From Dichetophora obliterata (Eukaryota; Arthropoda; Insecta; Diptera; Sciomyzidae): a DNA stretch of 64,000 bases. The position numbers were made by a program, and so were the translations under genes. A model generated the notes under the pieces. It saw only the letters and a list, made by a program, of their open reading frames with translations. It was not told the DNA's origin and did no database searches. Location: positions 22,968,819 through 23,032,818 of the forward strand of contig OY986439.1 in the NCBI GenBank assembly GCA_963920525.1. Reading direction: 5' to 3'. Positions 1 through 11,239 of this stretch are shown here, piece after piece. Every line of letters begins with the position of its first letter. Position 1 is the first letter of the stretch.

Positions 1-3000
1 TTACATTAAAAAAGTGTTGCAATATTTTGCTGCTGTTGAAAAAAACTTGAATGTTACATGGTCGGAAATTGTAAGTCATTTAATTGTAGCAATTATTTTT
101 ATATGCTTAGGACATCCGGCTTAAAAGTACATCGTAGATAATTATTGCATTTAATTCAAGTGTTTCTTAAGTAATTATTCAAATATAGGGTGCTTATTTG
201 TGGTTGGAGGAAAAAAAGTTATCATTAATATTATAATTAAACTGATGGTATTTCATTGTATTATGTAAGATGAATTGCAGTAATTTATTTATAAGTTTTT
301 TCTCTTCTTGTTTCTATAACTTATAAGTGGCGGTAGAAATTTCGCATATAAAGTTGTACCTATGTATGTAAGTACATTGTTTTTTTTTTTTATAAAAACT
401 CTTACCAATCCCAGGCCACAGTTTAGCAAACCTGGGGTGGGTGCCGTAATGGTGGATGTAGTTGGTGTTGCATCTGGTGTTTTGTTGCTGTGTTTGTTGT
501 CGGCGCTAGATCGGATGGTATAGTTGCTGTTGGTGTTGATGAAGCTGGATCGTCGTTTTTGTTGGTGCTGGTGAATATGTTTTTTTTTCTTTAGCTTCTA
601 GCTTTCTATTCTTGGCATTTTCTTTCACCCTTTTTTTTTCTTTGTCACTTTAACCTTTAAAATTCTTTCAGTGTTTTTTTTATTTTTTTTTTTCTTTACT
701 ATCTTTATTATTGTTTATATTATTTTCCTTTTGGTTTGTTTCACTTTTCTTATTGTTTTTTTTTTCTTTGATTTTTGACTATTTTTAATTTCTATATTTT
801 TGCTTTCTATTTTAGTTTGTTTCACTTTTCTTTTAGTTTCTATCTTTCACTTTTTTTTTTTTTTGACTATTTTTAATTTCTATATTTTTGCTTTCTATTT
901 TAGTTTGTTTCACTTTTCTTTTAGTTTCTATCTTTCACTTTTATTCTTTTTTTTTGACTATTTTTAATTTCTATATTTTTGCTTTCTATTTTAGTTTGTT
1001 TCACTTTTCTTTTAGTTTCTATTTTTCACTTTTATTCTTTTCTTTGACTATTTTTAATTTCTATATTTTTGCTTTCTATTTTAGTTTGTTTCGATTTTCT
1101 CAATTTACACTTTTCTTATATTGTTTCTTTCACTTTGATTTTTGGGGTAATTTTAATTTTTATATTTTTGCTTTCTATTTTAGTTTTCTTTCACTTATCT
1201 TATATTGTTTCTTTTACTTTGATTTTTGGGTAATTTTAATTTTTATATTTTTGCTTTCTATTTTAGTTTTCTTTCACTTTTCTTATATTGTTTCTTTCAC
1301 TTTGATTTTTGGGTAATTTTAATTTTTATATTTTTGCTTTCTATTTTGGTTTTCTTTCACTTATCTTATATTGTTTCTTTCACTTTGACTTATTTCCTTA
1401 TTTTTCTTCAGTTTGTTTTTATTTTCTTTTAGAATGTCTATGTTTTCACTTCTTTTATTTAGGTTTTATTTTTTTTTTCAATTTTCGTTGGGGGTGGTGA
1501 TGACGTCGTTGTTGTTGATGGTGGTGGTGGTGATGTCGTTGGTAGTGTGGGCTGCAGCTGTTGCTGTCGAGCGCTGTCGTTCGGTGGGTTGACGATGGTG
1601 CTGCTGCTGATAATGATGACGATGGTGTTGTTGGATTTGTTGTTGTTGGACTCTTCTGGTGTGGTTGGAACTGGCTGGCTTCTGTTGTCCTTGTTGTCTC
1701 TGTTGACGCAGCTGTTGGTGGCAAACATTGATGGTCGCAGGTTTGGGGTGGTGAAGCTGGTGTTCCAGTGGCTGTGGTGTCGTTGCTGTCGTTGAGGTTG
1801 ACGATAGCAGCTTTGGTTTTGCCGCTTTAGCTGATTGAATAACCATTTTACCCAATATAATGGCCACATGTGAAAATCGTTCGTAGGTCTCGTAGGAAAC
1901 ACGGATAGAGGAACAATGGTATCTGTGCTTGAAGAAACACGGTCGTGTTTCTGGATGTGAGGCCACGCATTGCAGCAGCGCCAAAGCGTTGCACCCACGA
2001 TTGATGCGCGGTTAATGTGGCAGTATTAATTGCTGGATAAATATTGATAATCTCTGGCAGTAGAGCGGTAGTGGTACCAAAGCTGTTCCCTAGCACTGGT
2101 GCTAAATCTGTGACTGCGTCGCGTTTTTTTTTCCAATTCTAGAAGAGCTGTTTCGCGAGTCTCCAGGTGGGCAAGTTTATTTATCCATTGGAATACCTTC
2201 TACTGTTCTACTTGTAAATTTATACCGGCTGGGCTAGGCTGCGCACTCATTAACCGCGATTCCGTGTTGACTTGAATTTATGTTTGCTTAAACCTTATAT
2301 GGAAAATAAAATGATTTTAATATGGAATTTTGCAATTTTCAGACTATTTTGCACTGTGTTTGAATCACAATAAATGTTTTGTTTTCTCAAAAAAGGTTTC
2401 TCCAATCCACGTCCAACACTACCTACCGTTGCTTGCATGGTATTCTGAGCCAAGGCGCCAATATCGATCTTAGCCTCCTTGTATTCAATATCGGGCCCTT
2501 CAGTATGATGCCGTAAGCCTGTCCATTGGCACAAGTAGTTATAGAATTTGTAGTAGTCTCGAGACCACCATTCGCCACGGTATTTTATCACCGAACTTCC
2601 AGTTGCTCAATCGCTGACTTTTTCTTAATGTCGAAACTCTGCTACCGCAACGTTTACCCAGGGGTGTATTTTTCTTTGCTCGCTAGTATTTTCGTACTTT
2701 GGCTGTGTTGCCACATGTACTTGGAAAGGGTGCGTTCGCATGCATCTTGAGGGCATTTATATGTGCAAACTAGCGATGTTTGTCCAACTTTACTACCTTT
2801 TCGGTGGAATCGCCCATAACCGAAGGGAGTAGGTAATGGTTGGGTTGGACTTGCGTATGACACGTCGGCAAGATCCCGTTAACCGACGCTTGTTTCGGAA
2901 TTCCGATTGGCTACCGATTCAAGCGCGTGTCGGATCACGCCATTTTACCGAATGGTTTATGCCCGCTGAAACTAGTGGTACCATTTTTGTTGGTATTTTT

Positions 3001-3172
3001 CCCTTTCAAGCCCGTGTATGGCCATTTTGTTTGCCCGAACGTTCTCGAACGTCACCGAGGTGCCACATCTAAATGAAAAAAATTGTGTGCACTGGCACAC
3101 TAGAGGGCGCTCGACTCGATCTCGTGGGTATTCATGAACCTGAGTATTTCTGCCATTCAGGTGCCCATGACA
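1..3172 (-). repeat. 3' LTR (partial) of giant Ty3/gypsy-type element
   Basis: This segment is a direct repeat of 13470-16642. The only difference I found is one T in a homopolymer near 2124 (nine T here, ten T in the other copy). The repeat breaks exactly at 3172, where the sense (minus) strand begins TGTCATG, 90 bp after the pol stop codon. That is the expected position and TG start of a 3' LTR. The LTR continues leftward beyond the window; by comparison with the complete copy about 2.2 kb is missing. Inside are a T-rich tandem repeat (about 760-1400) and a GTT/GGT-rich stretch (1490-1800) that read as A-rich and CAA-rich on the sense strand. Confidence 0.88.
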
Positions 3173-3262
3173 AACCCAGGGACTCTCGACAAGCTTCTCA
3201 GCTTAAGAGATAAATGGGAAAAGATGGCACCATTCGCTCTCTCAACCTACATTTGAACTTGA

Positions 3263-6200
3263 CTATTGTTTTAAGTCTTTCGCGTGAAAAATTCCTATCG
3301 TCTTACCACTTAAATCTTCCAACTCATACAGACTATTACCTACTGCCCTCACTATCCGACACTTTAGGAAACGCTTTGAAAGTTTGGCGCTAATTTGCTT
3401 AGAGAAGTCACTAAGCTGAAAGTTTCGTCGGTAGACCTCCTGTCCAGGTTGAAATTTAATTTTTCGACTTTTCAAGTCATACCTTTTAACATTTTGTTCA
3501 TGACTTTTGTGTAGTTGCTCGCGGATTTTGTTGCGAATCAAGTCTTGCCGAACCGGCTTCGGTATCACCAACGTCTCAGGATCGCTAAGCACATTTAGTT
3601 TCTTTGCTACTTTATATGCGCTGGCATGCGTGATCATGTTGTGACCGAAGAGAGCAAAATAAGGAGTCATTCCTATCGAGGAGTGTACCGAAGAACGCAA
3701 GGCACATTCAATGTCAGATAAGTGTTGATCCCAGTTGGTTTGATCTTGGTCGAGATACGACCGAATCGCCGCGAGAATGGACTGGTTGACCCTCTCCGAA
3801 GCGTTGGCTTGAGGAGCGTAATTAGCAGTGCGTACATGTCTTATTCCAAAATTATCGATCATTTCGGCAAATTCTTTACTTAAAAATTGCACGCCATTGT
3901 CAGACATAAGTATTTCTGGGGTACCGAATTTATGAAAAACTTCTGAAATTAGAAACTGGATTACATTTCGCGCAGTCGCTTTCGTCATTGCTTTCAACAG
4001 GGTGAATTTTGTAAAATAGTCTAAGACTATGAAGATGTAGGTATTTTTCTTTTTCGAACGAACGTATGGACCGAGGAAATCCACATAGATTTTTTGAAAC
4101 GGCCTCACTATTTGCGACTCTTGCCCCAAAGGCGGTCTTAGAACCATTTGAGCTGGTTTGCATTCCTTACAGACTTGACAATCATTAATGAAATTGAGGA
4201 CCTGTTGGTTCATATTTGGCCAGTAAAAATATTCCTTGATACGCTTTAAAGTTTTTGTGAAACCACCATGAGCGACTTGAGGAGGTTGGTGTGCGTTAGC
4301 AATAATTGAATGCGTCAAAGGCGCTGGAACCCAGAGTTTCCATGCGAAATCTTCACCATCGGGTGTGCCATCATATGGAACCGTACGCTTATAAGCGAAA
4401 CCATCTATTACCTTGAGGTCAGGCAACTGGGAGTGATTTTTAGTTATGGTACTTAACAAATCCGTATACTCTTCGCTTAGAAATTCAGGTGACTCGAGGT
4501 CAATTAATGCCTTTACCTCACAACTTACTTCGTCCATGTCGTAGCGTGATAATGTATCGGGAACGACGTTCTGAGCCCCTTTACGATGCGCAATCTCGAA
4601 ACTAAAGCTTTGCAGATACAAACTCCACCTCGCCAATCGACTAGTTAAGTCTTTATGCGACATTAGCCATTTCAGGCTGGAGTGATCCGTTATCACTGTA
4701 AAAGGCATTAGCTCGATGTAGGCTCTAAACTTCGTTATCCCCATTACCACCGCTAGACATTCGCGCTCAGTTACTGAATAATTCTTCTGCGCAGGCGTGA
4801 GTTTCTTTGAATAGTAGGCGATCGGATGTTCACCACCTTCTTCGTCCTTTTGAAACAAAACGCCGCCAATTCCAATGTTAGAAGCATCTGTTTGCACATA
4901 AAAATGTTTCGAAAAATCTGGATGTACCAGGACTGGACTAGAAATAAGAGCTGTTTTTAATTTATCGAAGGCGCTCTTAGCCTCATCACCGAACTCAAAA
5001 GTTTTCGCTTTCTTCAGCGTGTCGAAAATAGGTGCTGCTATAGTAGCATAATCGCGAATAAAGCGACGGTACCATCCCGTGGCTCCCATGAAACTTCGAA
5101 CTTGTTTTGGAGTTTTTGGGTACGTATATCGGTCAATGGCATGGACCTTGTCTGGGTCTGGTCTTAATTTACCTTCGCCTACGATATAACCTAGGTACCT
5201 TAGCTCGCTACAACAAAACTTCGATTTGGCCACGTTAATGGTTAGGTTGGCCGAACTTAACAACTGTGCTACCTGCTCTAATTTTTGGAGATGACTATCG
5301 AAATCGGAAGACACAACAAGGAGATCATCCAAATAAATGAAAACGCTTTCACGAAGATTGGCTGGCACGACTTTGTCCATCAACCGACATAACCTTTGGG
5401 CTGCATTACATAGCCCAAACGGCATGACGGTAAATTGACAAAGCGGACGACCGGGCACTGTAAACGCGGTTTTCTCCCTACTACTGACGGCAAGCGGAAT
5501 TTGCCAAAAGGCATCCTTAAGATCCACACTTGAAATAAAGTGTGTGTCGCCGAGACGACTGAGCAACCCCTCTATGTGTGGAAGTGGGTAGGCGTCCTTC
5601 ACTGTGAGTGCATTGAGCTTGCGAGCGTCCAGGCACAGTCGACATTTCTCGCCTTTTCGTACGAAGGCCACTCGATTGTTCCAGGGACTTTCGCTCGGCT
5701 CAATGACTCCCAGTGAAAGCATCCTATCCAGCTCCGCAAACATGAGACCCTGAACAGCCGGTGAGACTGGGTAGTGCTTATCTTTCACAGGCACTGCGTC
5801 GCCGGTATCAATATAGTGCTCTTCTAAAGACGTCTTGCCTAGACCTTTCTTCGTGAAGCAGGGAAATTTTGCTATAACTGCGTTAAGCCGGTGTTGTTGC
5901 TGCGCTGTCAAAACTTTCATTTTCGGTGTTGCATGACTTTGGACCTCTTCCTCCAAAGCTATGTTGTTGGTCGTTATGCTATCAACTTTGAGCTGCATTA
6001 GATTGAATTTCTTAATGAAATCTACACCTAGAAACAATTCTCGTTTTAGAGAAGGTGTTAAATAAAAAACAATCTCCTGCTCCTGGTTATCGAATTTAAT
6101 TTTAGCTTTAACGCGACCTACGATTGAATGCATTCGCCCATCGGCAGTTTTGACGAAAGATTTAAACTTAAAAATTGGCAACTTGCACTTTTCTACAAAA

Positions 6201-6577
6201 CTTAAGCAGTTAATCCCTAAACACGACACTGTTGCTCCACTGTCCAATAGTCCCTCGATTCGCTGTCCATTTATTTCAATATTTGTGTAAAACCTACTGT
6301 CTTCGCCCTCATACAGTTCTGATGCTGAAATTTCTTTATAATTATTTTTCCTCAAACGATATCTAACCCTTGCTTTTTCAATTTTTGTTGGCTGTTCTGA
6401 AAATATTCTTTTTCTGACTTCCTCATAGTTCTTGAGTCTCACGTGAAATGGCTTGATTTCTTTTAACTTTACCTCAACGGTATTTACGGCTTGATCGCAA
6501 CTACTTTGGTCACTATGGTTACTAGATGTTAAAACTACAACTTTCTTTTCTATATCGGTCTGGGTGGCTGACGTTAG
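3263..6577 (-). CDS. pol: Pol polyprotein (protease, RT, RNase H, integrase)
   Basis: Replication and integration enzymes of the retrotransposon. The frame is open from the codon after the gag UGA (6577) to 3263; no ATG is needed if Pol is made by readthrough. Numbering from the first in-frame GTG at 6442: aspartic protease with LLDSGAT (D67); reverse transcriptase with DLKDAFWQI (307-315) and YLDD (370-373); RNase H with D519, a TEREC glutamate and D586; integrase with an H718-H725-C755-C758 zinc site and catalytic D788, D848, E883 (D,D-34/35-E). The C-terminal part resembles the GPY/F-type integrase tail. All catalytic residues are present and the frame is intact. There is no env: only 90 bp separate the stop from the 3' LTR. 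Domain order PR-RT-RH-IN is diagnostic of Ty3/gypsy. Confidence 0.95.
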   Translation of the reverse strand, partial: LTSATQTDIEKKVVVLTSSNHSDQSSCDQAVNTVEVKLKEIKPFHVRLKNYEEVRKRIFSEQPTKIEKARVRYRLRKNNYKEISASELYEGEDSRFYTNIEINGQRIEGLLDSGATVSCLGINCLSFVEKCKLPIFKFKSFVKTADGRMHSIVGRVKAKIKFDNQEQEIVFYLTPSLKRELFLGVDFIKKFNLMQLKVDSITTNNIALEEEVQSHATPKMKVLTAQQQHRLNAVIAKFPCFTKKGLGKTSLEEHYIDTGDAVPVKDKHYPVSPAVQGLMFAELDRMLSLGVIEPSESPWNNRVAFVRKGEKCRLCLDARKLNALTVKDAYPLPHIEGLLSRLGDTHFISSVDLKDAFWQIPLAVSSREKTAFTVPGRPLCQFTVMPFGLCNAAQRLCRLMDKVVPANLRESVFIYLDDLLVVSSDFDSHLQKLEQVAQLLSSANLTINVAKSKFCCSELRYLGYIVGEGKLRPDPDKVHAIDRYTYPKTPKQVRSFMGATGWYRRFIRDYATIAAPIFDTLKKAKTFEFGDEAKSAFDKLKTALISSPVLVHPDFSKHFYVQTDASNIGIGGVLFQKDEEGGEHPIAYYSKKLTPAQKNYSVTERECLAVVMGITKFRAYIELMPFTVITDHSSLKWLMSHKDLTSRLARWSLYLQSFSFEIAHRKGAQNVVPDTLSRYDMDEVSCEVKALIDLESPEFLSEEYTDLLSTITKNHSQLPDLKVIDGFAYKRTVPYDGTPDGEDFAWKLWVPAPLTHSIIANAHQPPQVAHGGFTKTLKRIKEYFYWPNMNQQVLNFINDCQVCKECKPAQMVLRPPLGQESQIVRPFQKIYVDFLGPYVRSKKKNTYIFIVLDYFTKFTLLKAMTKATARNVIQFLISEVFHKFGTPEILMSDNGVQFLSKEFAEMIDNFGIRHVRTANYAPQANASERVNQSILAAIRSYLDQDQTNWDQHLSDIECALRSSVHSSIGMTPYFALFGHNMITHASAYKVAKKLNVLSDPETLVIPKPVRQDLIRNKIREQLHKSHEQNVKRYDLKSRKIKFQPGQEVYRRNFQLSDFSKQISAKLSKRFLKCRIVRAVGNSLYELEDLSGKTIGIFHAKDLKQ

Positions 6578-6580
6578 TCA
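6575..6580 (-). promoter_or_regulatory. candidate UGA-CUA stop-codon readthrough site between gag and pol
   Basis: Gag ends TGA at 6580-6578 and the next codon is CTA at 6577-6575. I checked every codon from there to 6440 and found no stop, so gag and pol share one frame broken only by this UGA. UGA followed by CUA is an established high-readthrough context in animal cells and several RNA viruses. A TGAC...GTCA pair at the stop could form only a very short hairpin. Alternative: a fused gag-pol ORF with one nonsense mutation in this copy. Confidence 0.6.
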
Positions 6581-8308
6581 TTCTGTCGTTTCTTGAGTTT
6601 GAGTTTGCGTCTGCGTTTGAGCTGATCTAGACTCCACCTGCACATTTCTATTTGGCCTAGCAGTTCCCTGACATTTCGGGCACTTTGGGGTAACTACGCC
6701 CTCCGTTCCGCACCTATAGCAAAAAATTCGCCTTACGGCTGCCGTACACTCAACAAAGTTGTGCCCTGGCTGTTTGCAGTTCCAACATGGAAATACTCGA
6801 GAGGAATTTATGGCGTCTAAATCGAAAGCTTGAGCGGAAAGGTCTGGCTCTATATTTAGTTCATGCACTTGCGCATTGCGAGGTATGTATTGACGCTGTG
6901 GCGGTTGATAGGCCTGGCGTTGGTAGTTTATATGAGTTTCAGCCTTTTTGCAGGCCTTGCAGAACTCAGTCAAACCCTCTATGCGCATGGCAAATAGTAG
7001 CTGTGACATCTCTTTCCTCAGGTTGCTCCTCATTATCTCCACTAAATCCTGTTCAGCCAGTGGATTACGCTGTTGGTTCCTCAGGGTCAAAACAGATTGA
7101 TAAAAGTCGTCGAAAGTTTCATCCCGTTGTTGTCTTCGATCCATAATTTGTCTTTGGATCTCGAAGTCGCTTTCGTGTCGCTTAAATTGTGCTACAAGCG
7201 CTTCTCGAAGTGCGAACCAACTAGGTATTCGGTTTAACCGTCGAAATCCCCAGAACCATTGAGCTGCGTTTCCAGTTAGCAAACTATGAAAATTTCTAAT
7301 TACTTCAGGCCATGGATATCGGTAATCATTACACAAGGTCTCTACTCGAAAAACAAATTCGTCCACGCTGATTGATTTATTTGTACCGTCGAACTTAAAT
7401 CCCCATTTGTCCATTTCTACACGTCGCGGTTGTTCAGGCTGATGGTAATGTGTAACCGGCGCTTGTACAGGCCCTGTATATGCAAAGGCACTCGGCTGAC
7501 GTATCGAGGGTCCAGCTCGTTGCTCTTGGTGTCGATTTCTGGTCTCTACATGATACGTCTGCGACTGAGAAAAAACTTGCGGCTGCGGTACAATCGTCGG
7601 TTGCGGCCTATGCGGTGGTGGTTGTGAAAAATCTGGGAAAGATTGCGAGATGCTCCTGGTATCCTGAGATCCAATTTGTTGTTGCTGCTCCATATTTCGA
7701 TCTGGCCATGCCTGTGAAATGCTAGACGGGGGTGGTGGAGGTGGTGGTTGTAAAGTCACTAACTTCGTAACCGCTGGTCGGCTCTCTGAATACTGAGGCG
7801 TCATCGACCCTAAGCTTTCGGCTATTAATTGTGGGACTAATACCCGCAAACGTTCCTCCATTCCCGACATCAGATCCACTTGGGCTAAACCCACCGCTGA
7901 CTTGACGTAATCCCTTATATTGATGCTCGAGTTGACCACACCTTGGGACGCTGGTGCTCTCCCTGACGACCTGTCTCTTACGCCCCCCATCTGCGAATGT
8001 TGTTGAAATTGCTTGCGCACGTTTAAAGCGGTTAGGCTGCTAAACTCTGGAGACGTGATGCTGCTATTCGAGAAGTTAAGCTCTTCTGAGGTACGTCTAG
8101 GTGCTGGTGGTAGTACACTCTGCATCGCCATAGGTGTTGTAATCGTCGTCGTAGCTGTGGTAAAAATCGGTATGTTGGTACTCATCGGGCCTGTTTTTGG
8201 AATTGCCCCAGTACTAGTTGATGTGGGCGGCACTAGGCTTCCACTGCCGGTTGCATTCGGGTTGGTTTCACTATTATCCATTCTGCTTTGCTGCCTAGTG
8301 TGAACCAT
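6578..8308 (-). CDS. gag: Gag polyprotein, Ty3/gypsy-type LTR retrotransposon
   Basis: Structural protein of the retrotransposon particle, 576 residues from an ATG at 8308. The first half is low-complexity, rich in P, S, T and Q. A retrotransposon gag (capsid-like) region follows, with the typical W-F, LREALVAQFKRHES and FYQSVLTLRNQQ segments. Near the C-terminus are a CCHC zinc knuckle (residues 508-521, C-X2-C-X4-H-X4-C) and a second cysteine box (530-546) that has Cys where His is usual. The C-terminal tail is a Q-T repeat. The ORF ends in TGA followed directly by CTA, and the same frame stays open through pol. No frameshift or internal stop is seen, so the gene appears intact. Confidence 0.93.
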   Translation of the reverse strand: MVHTRQQSRMDNSETNPNATGSGSLVPPTSTSTGAIPKTGPMSTNIPIFTTATTTITTPMAMQSVLPPAPRRTSEELNFSNSSITSPEFSSLTALNVRKQFQQHSQMGGVRDRSSGRAPASQGVVNSSINIRDYVKSAVGLAQVDLMSGMEERLRVLVPQLIAESLGSMTPQYSESRPAVTKLVTLQPPPPPPPSSISQAWPDRNMEQQQQIGSQDTRSISQSFPDFSQPPPHRPQPTIVPQPQVFSQSQTYHVETRNRHQEQRAGPSIRQPSAFAYTGPVQAPVTHYHQPEQPRRVEMDKWGFKFDGTNKSISVDEFVFRVETLCNDYRYPWPEVIRNFHSLLTGNAAQWFWGFRRLNRIPSWFALREALVAQFKRHESDFEIQRQIMDRRQQRDETFDDFYQSVLTLRNQQRNPLAEQDLVEIMRSNLRKEMSQLLFAMRIEGLTEFCKACKKAETHINYQRQAYQPPQRQYIPRNAQVHELNIEPDLSAQAFDLDAINSSRVFPCWNCKQPGHNFVECTAAVRRIFCYRCGTEGVVTPKCPKCQGTARPNRNVQVESRSAQTQTQTQTQETTE

Positions 8309-8934
8309 GCCCCAAGGAATCGTTATTCAAAAGAATCAAAAAATATCAGGAAAATTGAAAATGCTTCAAACACCTAGGTTGTTCAAATCGACAAACGAGA
8401 ATTCGCTAAATCAAACGTAGCGTCCGTTAGGACCGGAGAACCAATTTATTCAAAAACGAGAAACTTTAATTATTTTGTTCGAACCGATGGTTTTAATGCG
8501 CCACAGTTTACTTAACTGTTGTACGCCAAATGCCAAAACGAAAGGAAAACGATTACCAAAAAAATAAGATCAAAATAAATGTCCTTTAAGGATGGTGGTT
8601 GCAAAACTTAGCGAAAAAAAATTCTTAAATAATAATAGTAATATAAGAAATGTTAATAATAATTATAGTTATAATAGGTAAAGGAAATAAAGATAATATT
8701 CGAAAAATATTCGAGAAGTTGATAAGATGTAAGTATATTAATAAAGGTTAAGCATAGTAATAACTGAACTCCATAGAGGTCAAAGAGATTTTCTCGTAGT
8801 ATGTAGTAATATAGAAAGGTGGGGAAGTGATATAAAAGAAAAAATTGTGTAACTATTTTAGAGCTACAATCTTAACTGTCTAAAATTTCGCAACTTATCA
8901 AAAAAATTTTAAAAGTTTAAGATTATTTTTATTT

Positions 8935-9060
8935 GAATATGTATATATCGATATATAAAGACTGAATATATAGACATATACACATATACATATAGACATA
9001 TATATATATATATATATATATATAGATATATATCGTTATATCTATATATAGGAAAATTGG
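8935..9060. repeat. TA-rich microsatellite
   Basis: Imperfect (TA)n and (ATAG)n runs within the leader, with a pure (TA) tract around 9001-9025. Confidence 0.85.
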
Positions 9061-10639
9061 CTTATTAAAGCGCGTAGCTGAAAGTAAACTTAAATATATT
9101 TTTTCTACCCGAAGATCAAAATATATATATAGATATATTTTTTTCTAAGGTATTTGGTTTCTATAGATGATATATATATAAAGAGGAAATAGTTTGGATA
9201 ACCAGACGAACTTGGCTATCGTTTCAGAAAAATGTATACGTAAAATAAAAGGAGACTAACTTCGGTGAAGTTGAATAGTCTAAACACAAAAAAGAAAATT
9301 ATAATTCCGAAATCCAATAAGCAAAATACTAAAATAGCTGATAATAATAACTCAAAAAAAATTTAAAAATATAAAGGCATTAAGTTTGGATGGTGGCGTA
9401 AAACAAACAAGAGTGGCGTAAAAAAAAATTAACTTCGACGAGACCAGCGAAAACAACCTTCTTCTTTGTGCTATAATTGCACCCTCCAAATCGAGGTTCT
9501 TAAACTTAACTTCCCACAATAATTTCCTATGCTGAGGTCGCTCAGGCATATTCGCTTCACCTAATGGTGTTGTGGTAGTTCATCCCGAGTTGGAGTATTT
9601 ATTCAAAACGAAAAAATTTTTATTTATATTTGTCCCTACTCAAGAGTGCTTTGCAACTCTATACCCCCCTTAATTCAGCAGCGCCTAACTCCAAATCGAG
9701 GTATTTTTTAACTTAGCTAGCCTGTCACATTGATGACCCCACTGACCTGAGGTCCTACTCAGCAACACGACTCGAAAAGCAAATGCGATTCGAAAACAAA
9801 ATCACACCACGTAACTACATGGCCTAAGATTTCTAAACGACAGTAAATTCTACCTCTGCCCTAAAATTCCGTTTTTGTCGGCATTGAATTTGAACTCATC
9901 AAAATTTGTCAAAAAACATGTAAATCCATGGCACGATCCTGCTCTCGAACCGCACCCGCATCCCGAATCGTACTACAGAGCAAGGCCCCTGGCTGCTCTT
10001 CCCGATAAGGAGCGATTTTCAAAAAACAAAAACTATTTAATTTTAATTTAACCTTCCTCTAAGCCCGCACCCAGTGAAGCATATGAGCCGCACTGTGCGC
10101 AAAAACCAAACTGCAAAATAAACGCTTGCGAAGAAACGAGATGCGCTCGATGTTCGCGGTTGCACTCATAAGCAAAACGCTTTGCTCACAGTCCAGCCCA
10201 TATGCTTCACTGTGTGCGCTGCCTAAGAGTGCCGCTACCCCCCTTTTTGTGCACTAGGTGCACCCTCCGAGTCGAGGTATTTTTGCTCTTAGCTAGCCTG
10301 TCCCATTTATGACCCCTCTGGTCAGGCTGCTCTTCTCGGTCAGGAGTATTTTTCAAAACGAGATTTATATAGTTTCCAATTGGTTTACATGCCGACAAAC
10401 CCCGGCATGTTCGGGTTTTTCACCTTACGGTGTAAAAAAACAGCCGCCCAATCTGGGAACAGACGCTGGCCAACACGCCGCCCAATCTGGGAACAGACGC
10501 GTGTTGGGCTCGCTGGGGTACGCGGGTGCGCTACTCCCGTCATCCTACATATTTCACGCAGGATGCCCCTGCGGGTTTGAATATCTAAAATAAAAAAATT
10601 ATAAGAAATAAAAAATTTAATTAACACTCATCGGCCTCC

Positions 10640-11200
10640 AGTATCCGTCGCAACTGCAGTCGCGGTTCAACGACCTTCACGCTACAGGACTTACGGAAAC
10701 TGCAAACGCGATGTGAACAACAAAAGGAAATCCTCAAATTATTTCTAACTATTAGCCCTAGCAGTAAAAATCCTACCAAAGAGAAACCACGTCGCAACTG
10801 CAGTCGAGGCGCTGTGGCCTAAACGCTGCAGGACTTACGTGTTTTTAACTAAGAGGACCTGCTTTGGGTCTAACCAAAAATGATCAAAAAAATTACTTAT
10901 TATTTTTATTTTCCCCCTAGCAGTAAAAAATCCTACTGTTAAGAACCACGTCGCAACTGCAGTCGAGGCGCTGTGGCCTAAACGCTGCAGGACTTACGGG
11001 TTCTCAACCTACCAGGACCTGCTTCGGGTTTAACCAAAAACTATACAAAAAAACTTACTCTACGGCCCGAAACGAGATACTTCATAGTTTTCTTGATTGG
11101 CTCCTTTTGCCTTAGACCACGTCGCAACTGCAGTCAAGGTTCACAGACCCAAACGCTGCAGGACTTACGTGGCCAGACGTCAGGAGACCAAACTAAAAAA
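10640..11200 (-). repeat. four-copy leader repeat with GTAAGT motif
   Basis: Each unit contains GTCGCAACTGCAGTC followed by ACGCTGCAGGACTTACG or close variants, at about 10646, 10790, 10947 and 11117. On the sense strand each carries CGTAAGTCCTGCAG, so a consensus 5' splice-site hexamer GTAAGT recurs four times with spacing of about 144, 159 and 171 bp. The first (leftmost) unit is the most diverged. Confidence 0.8.
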
Positions 11201-11221
11201 CAAAATCCTAACCTTTGTCGG

Positions 11222-11239
11222 GCCCCACGTTGGGCGCCA
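11222..11239 (-). other. primer-binding site, tRNA-Lys(CUU)
   Basis: On the sense strand it reads TGGCGCCCAACGTGGGGC, the reverse complement of the 3' end of insect tRNA-Lys(CUU) including CCA. It lies four bases downstream of the 5' LTR end. A Lys primer is, as I recall, the one used by the Osvaldo/Ulysses group of fly gypsy-like elements; this is consistent with, but does not prove, that affiliation. Confidence 0.9.

Larger units (their letters stand above)
8309..11221 (-). other. 2.9 kb repeat-rich leader between primer-binding site and gag
   Basis: No convincing ORF. In sense order it holds four related units of about 150-170 bp (10640-11200), a duplicated CGCCCAATCTGGGAACAGAC phrase (10440-10500), an inverted pair around the CATATGCTTCACTG motif (10070 and 10200), two similar blocks about 570 bp apart (9690-9760 and 10258-10320, both containing TTAGCTAGCCTGTC), and TA microsatellites (8935-9060, 9120-9180). 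Leaders of this length and complexity often carry packaging or translation signals; nothing here proves a function. Confidence 0.7.

Noticed and set aside
888..1500. F/Y/L-rich ORFs resembling membrane proteins (also 14357-14969)
   Set aside because: Translations of a T-rich tandem repeat.
3072..3262. Possible env gene downstream of pol
   Set aside because: Only 90 bp separate the pol stop from the LTR; no ORF fits.
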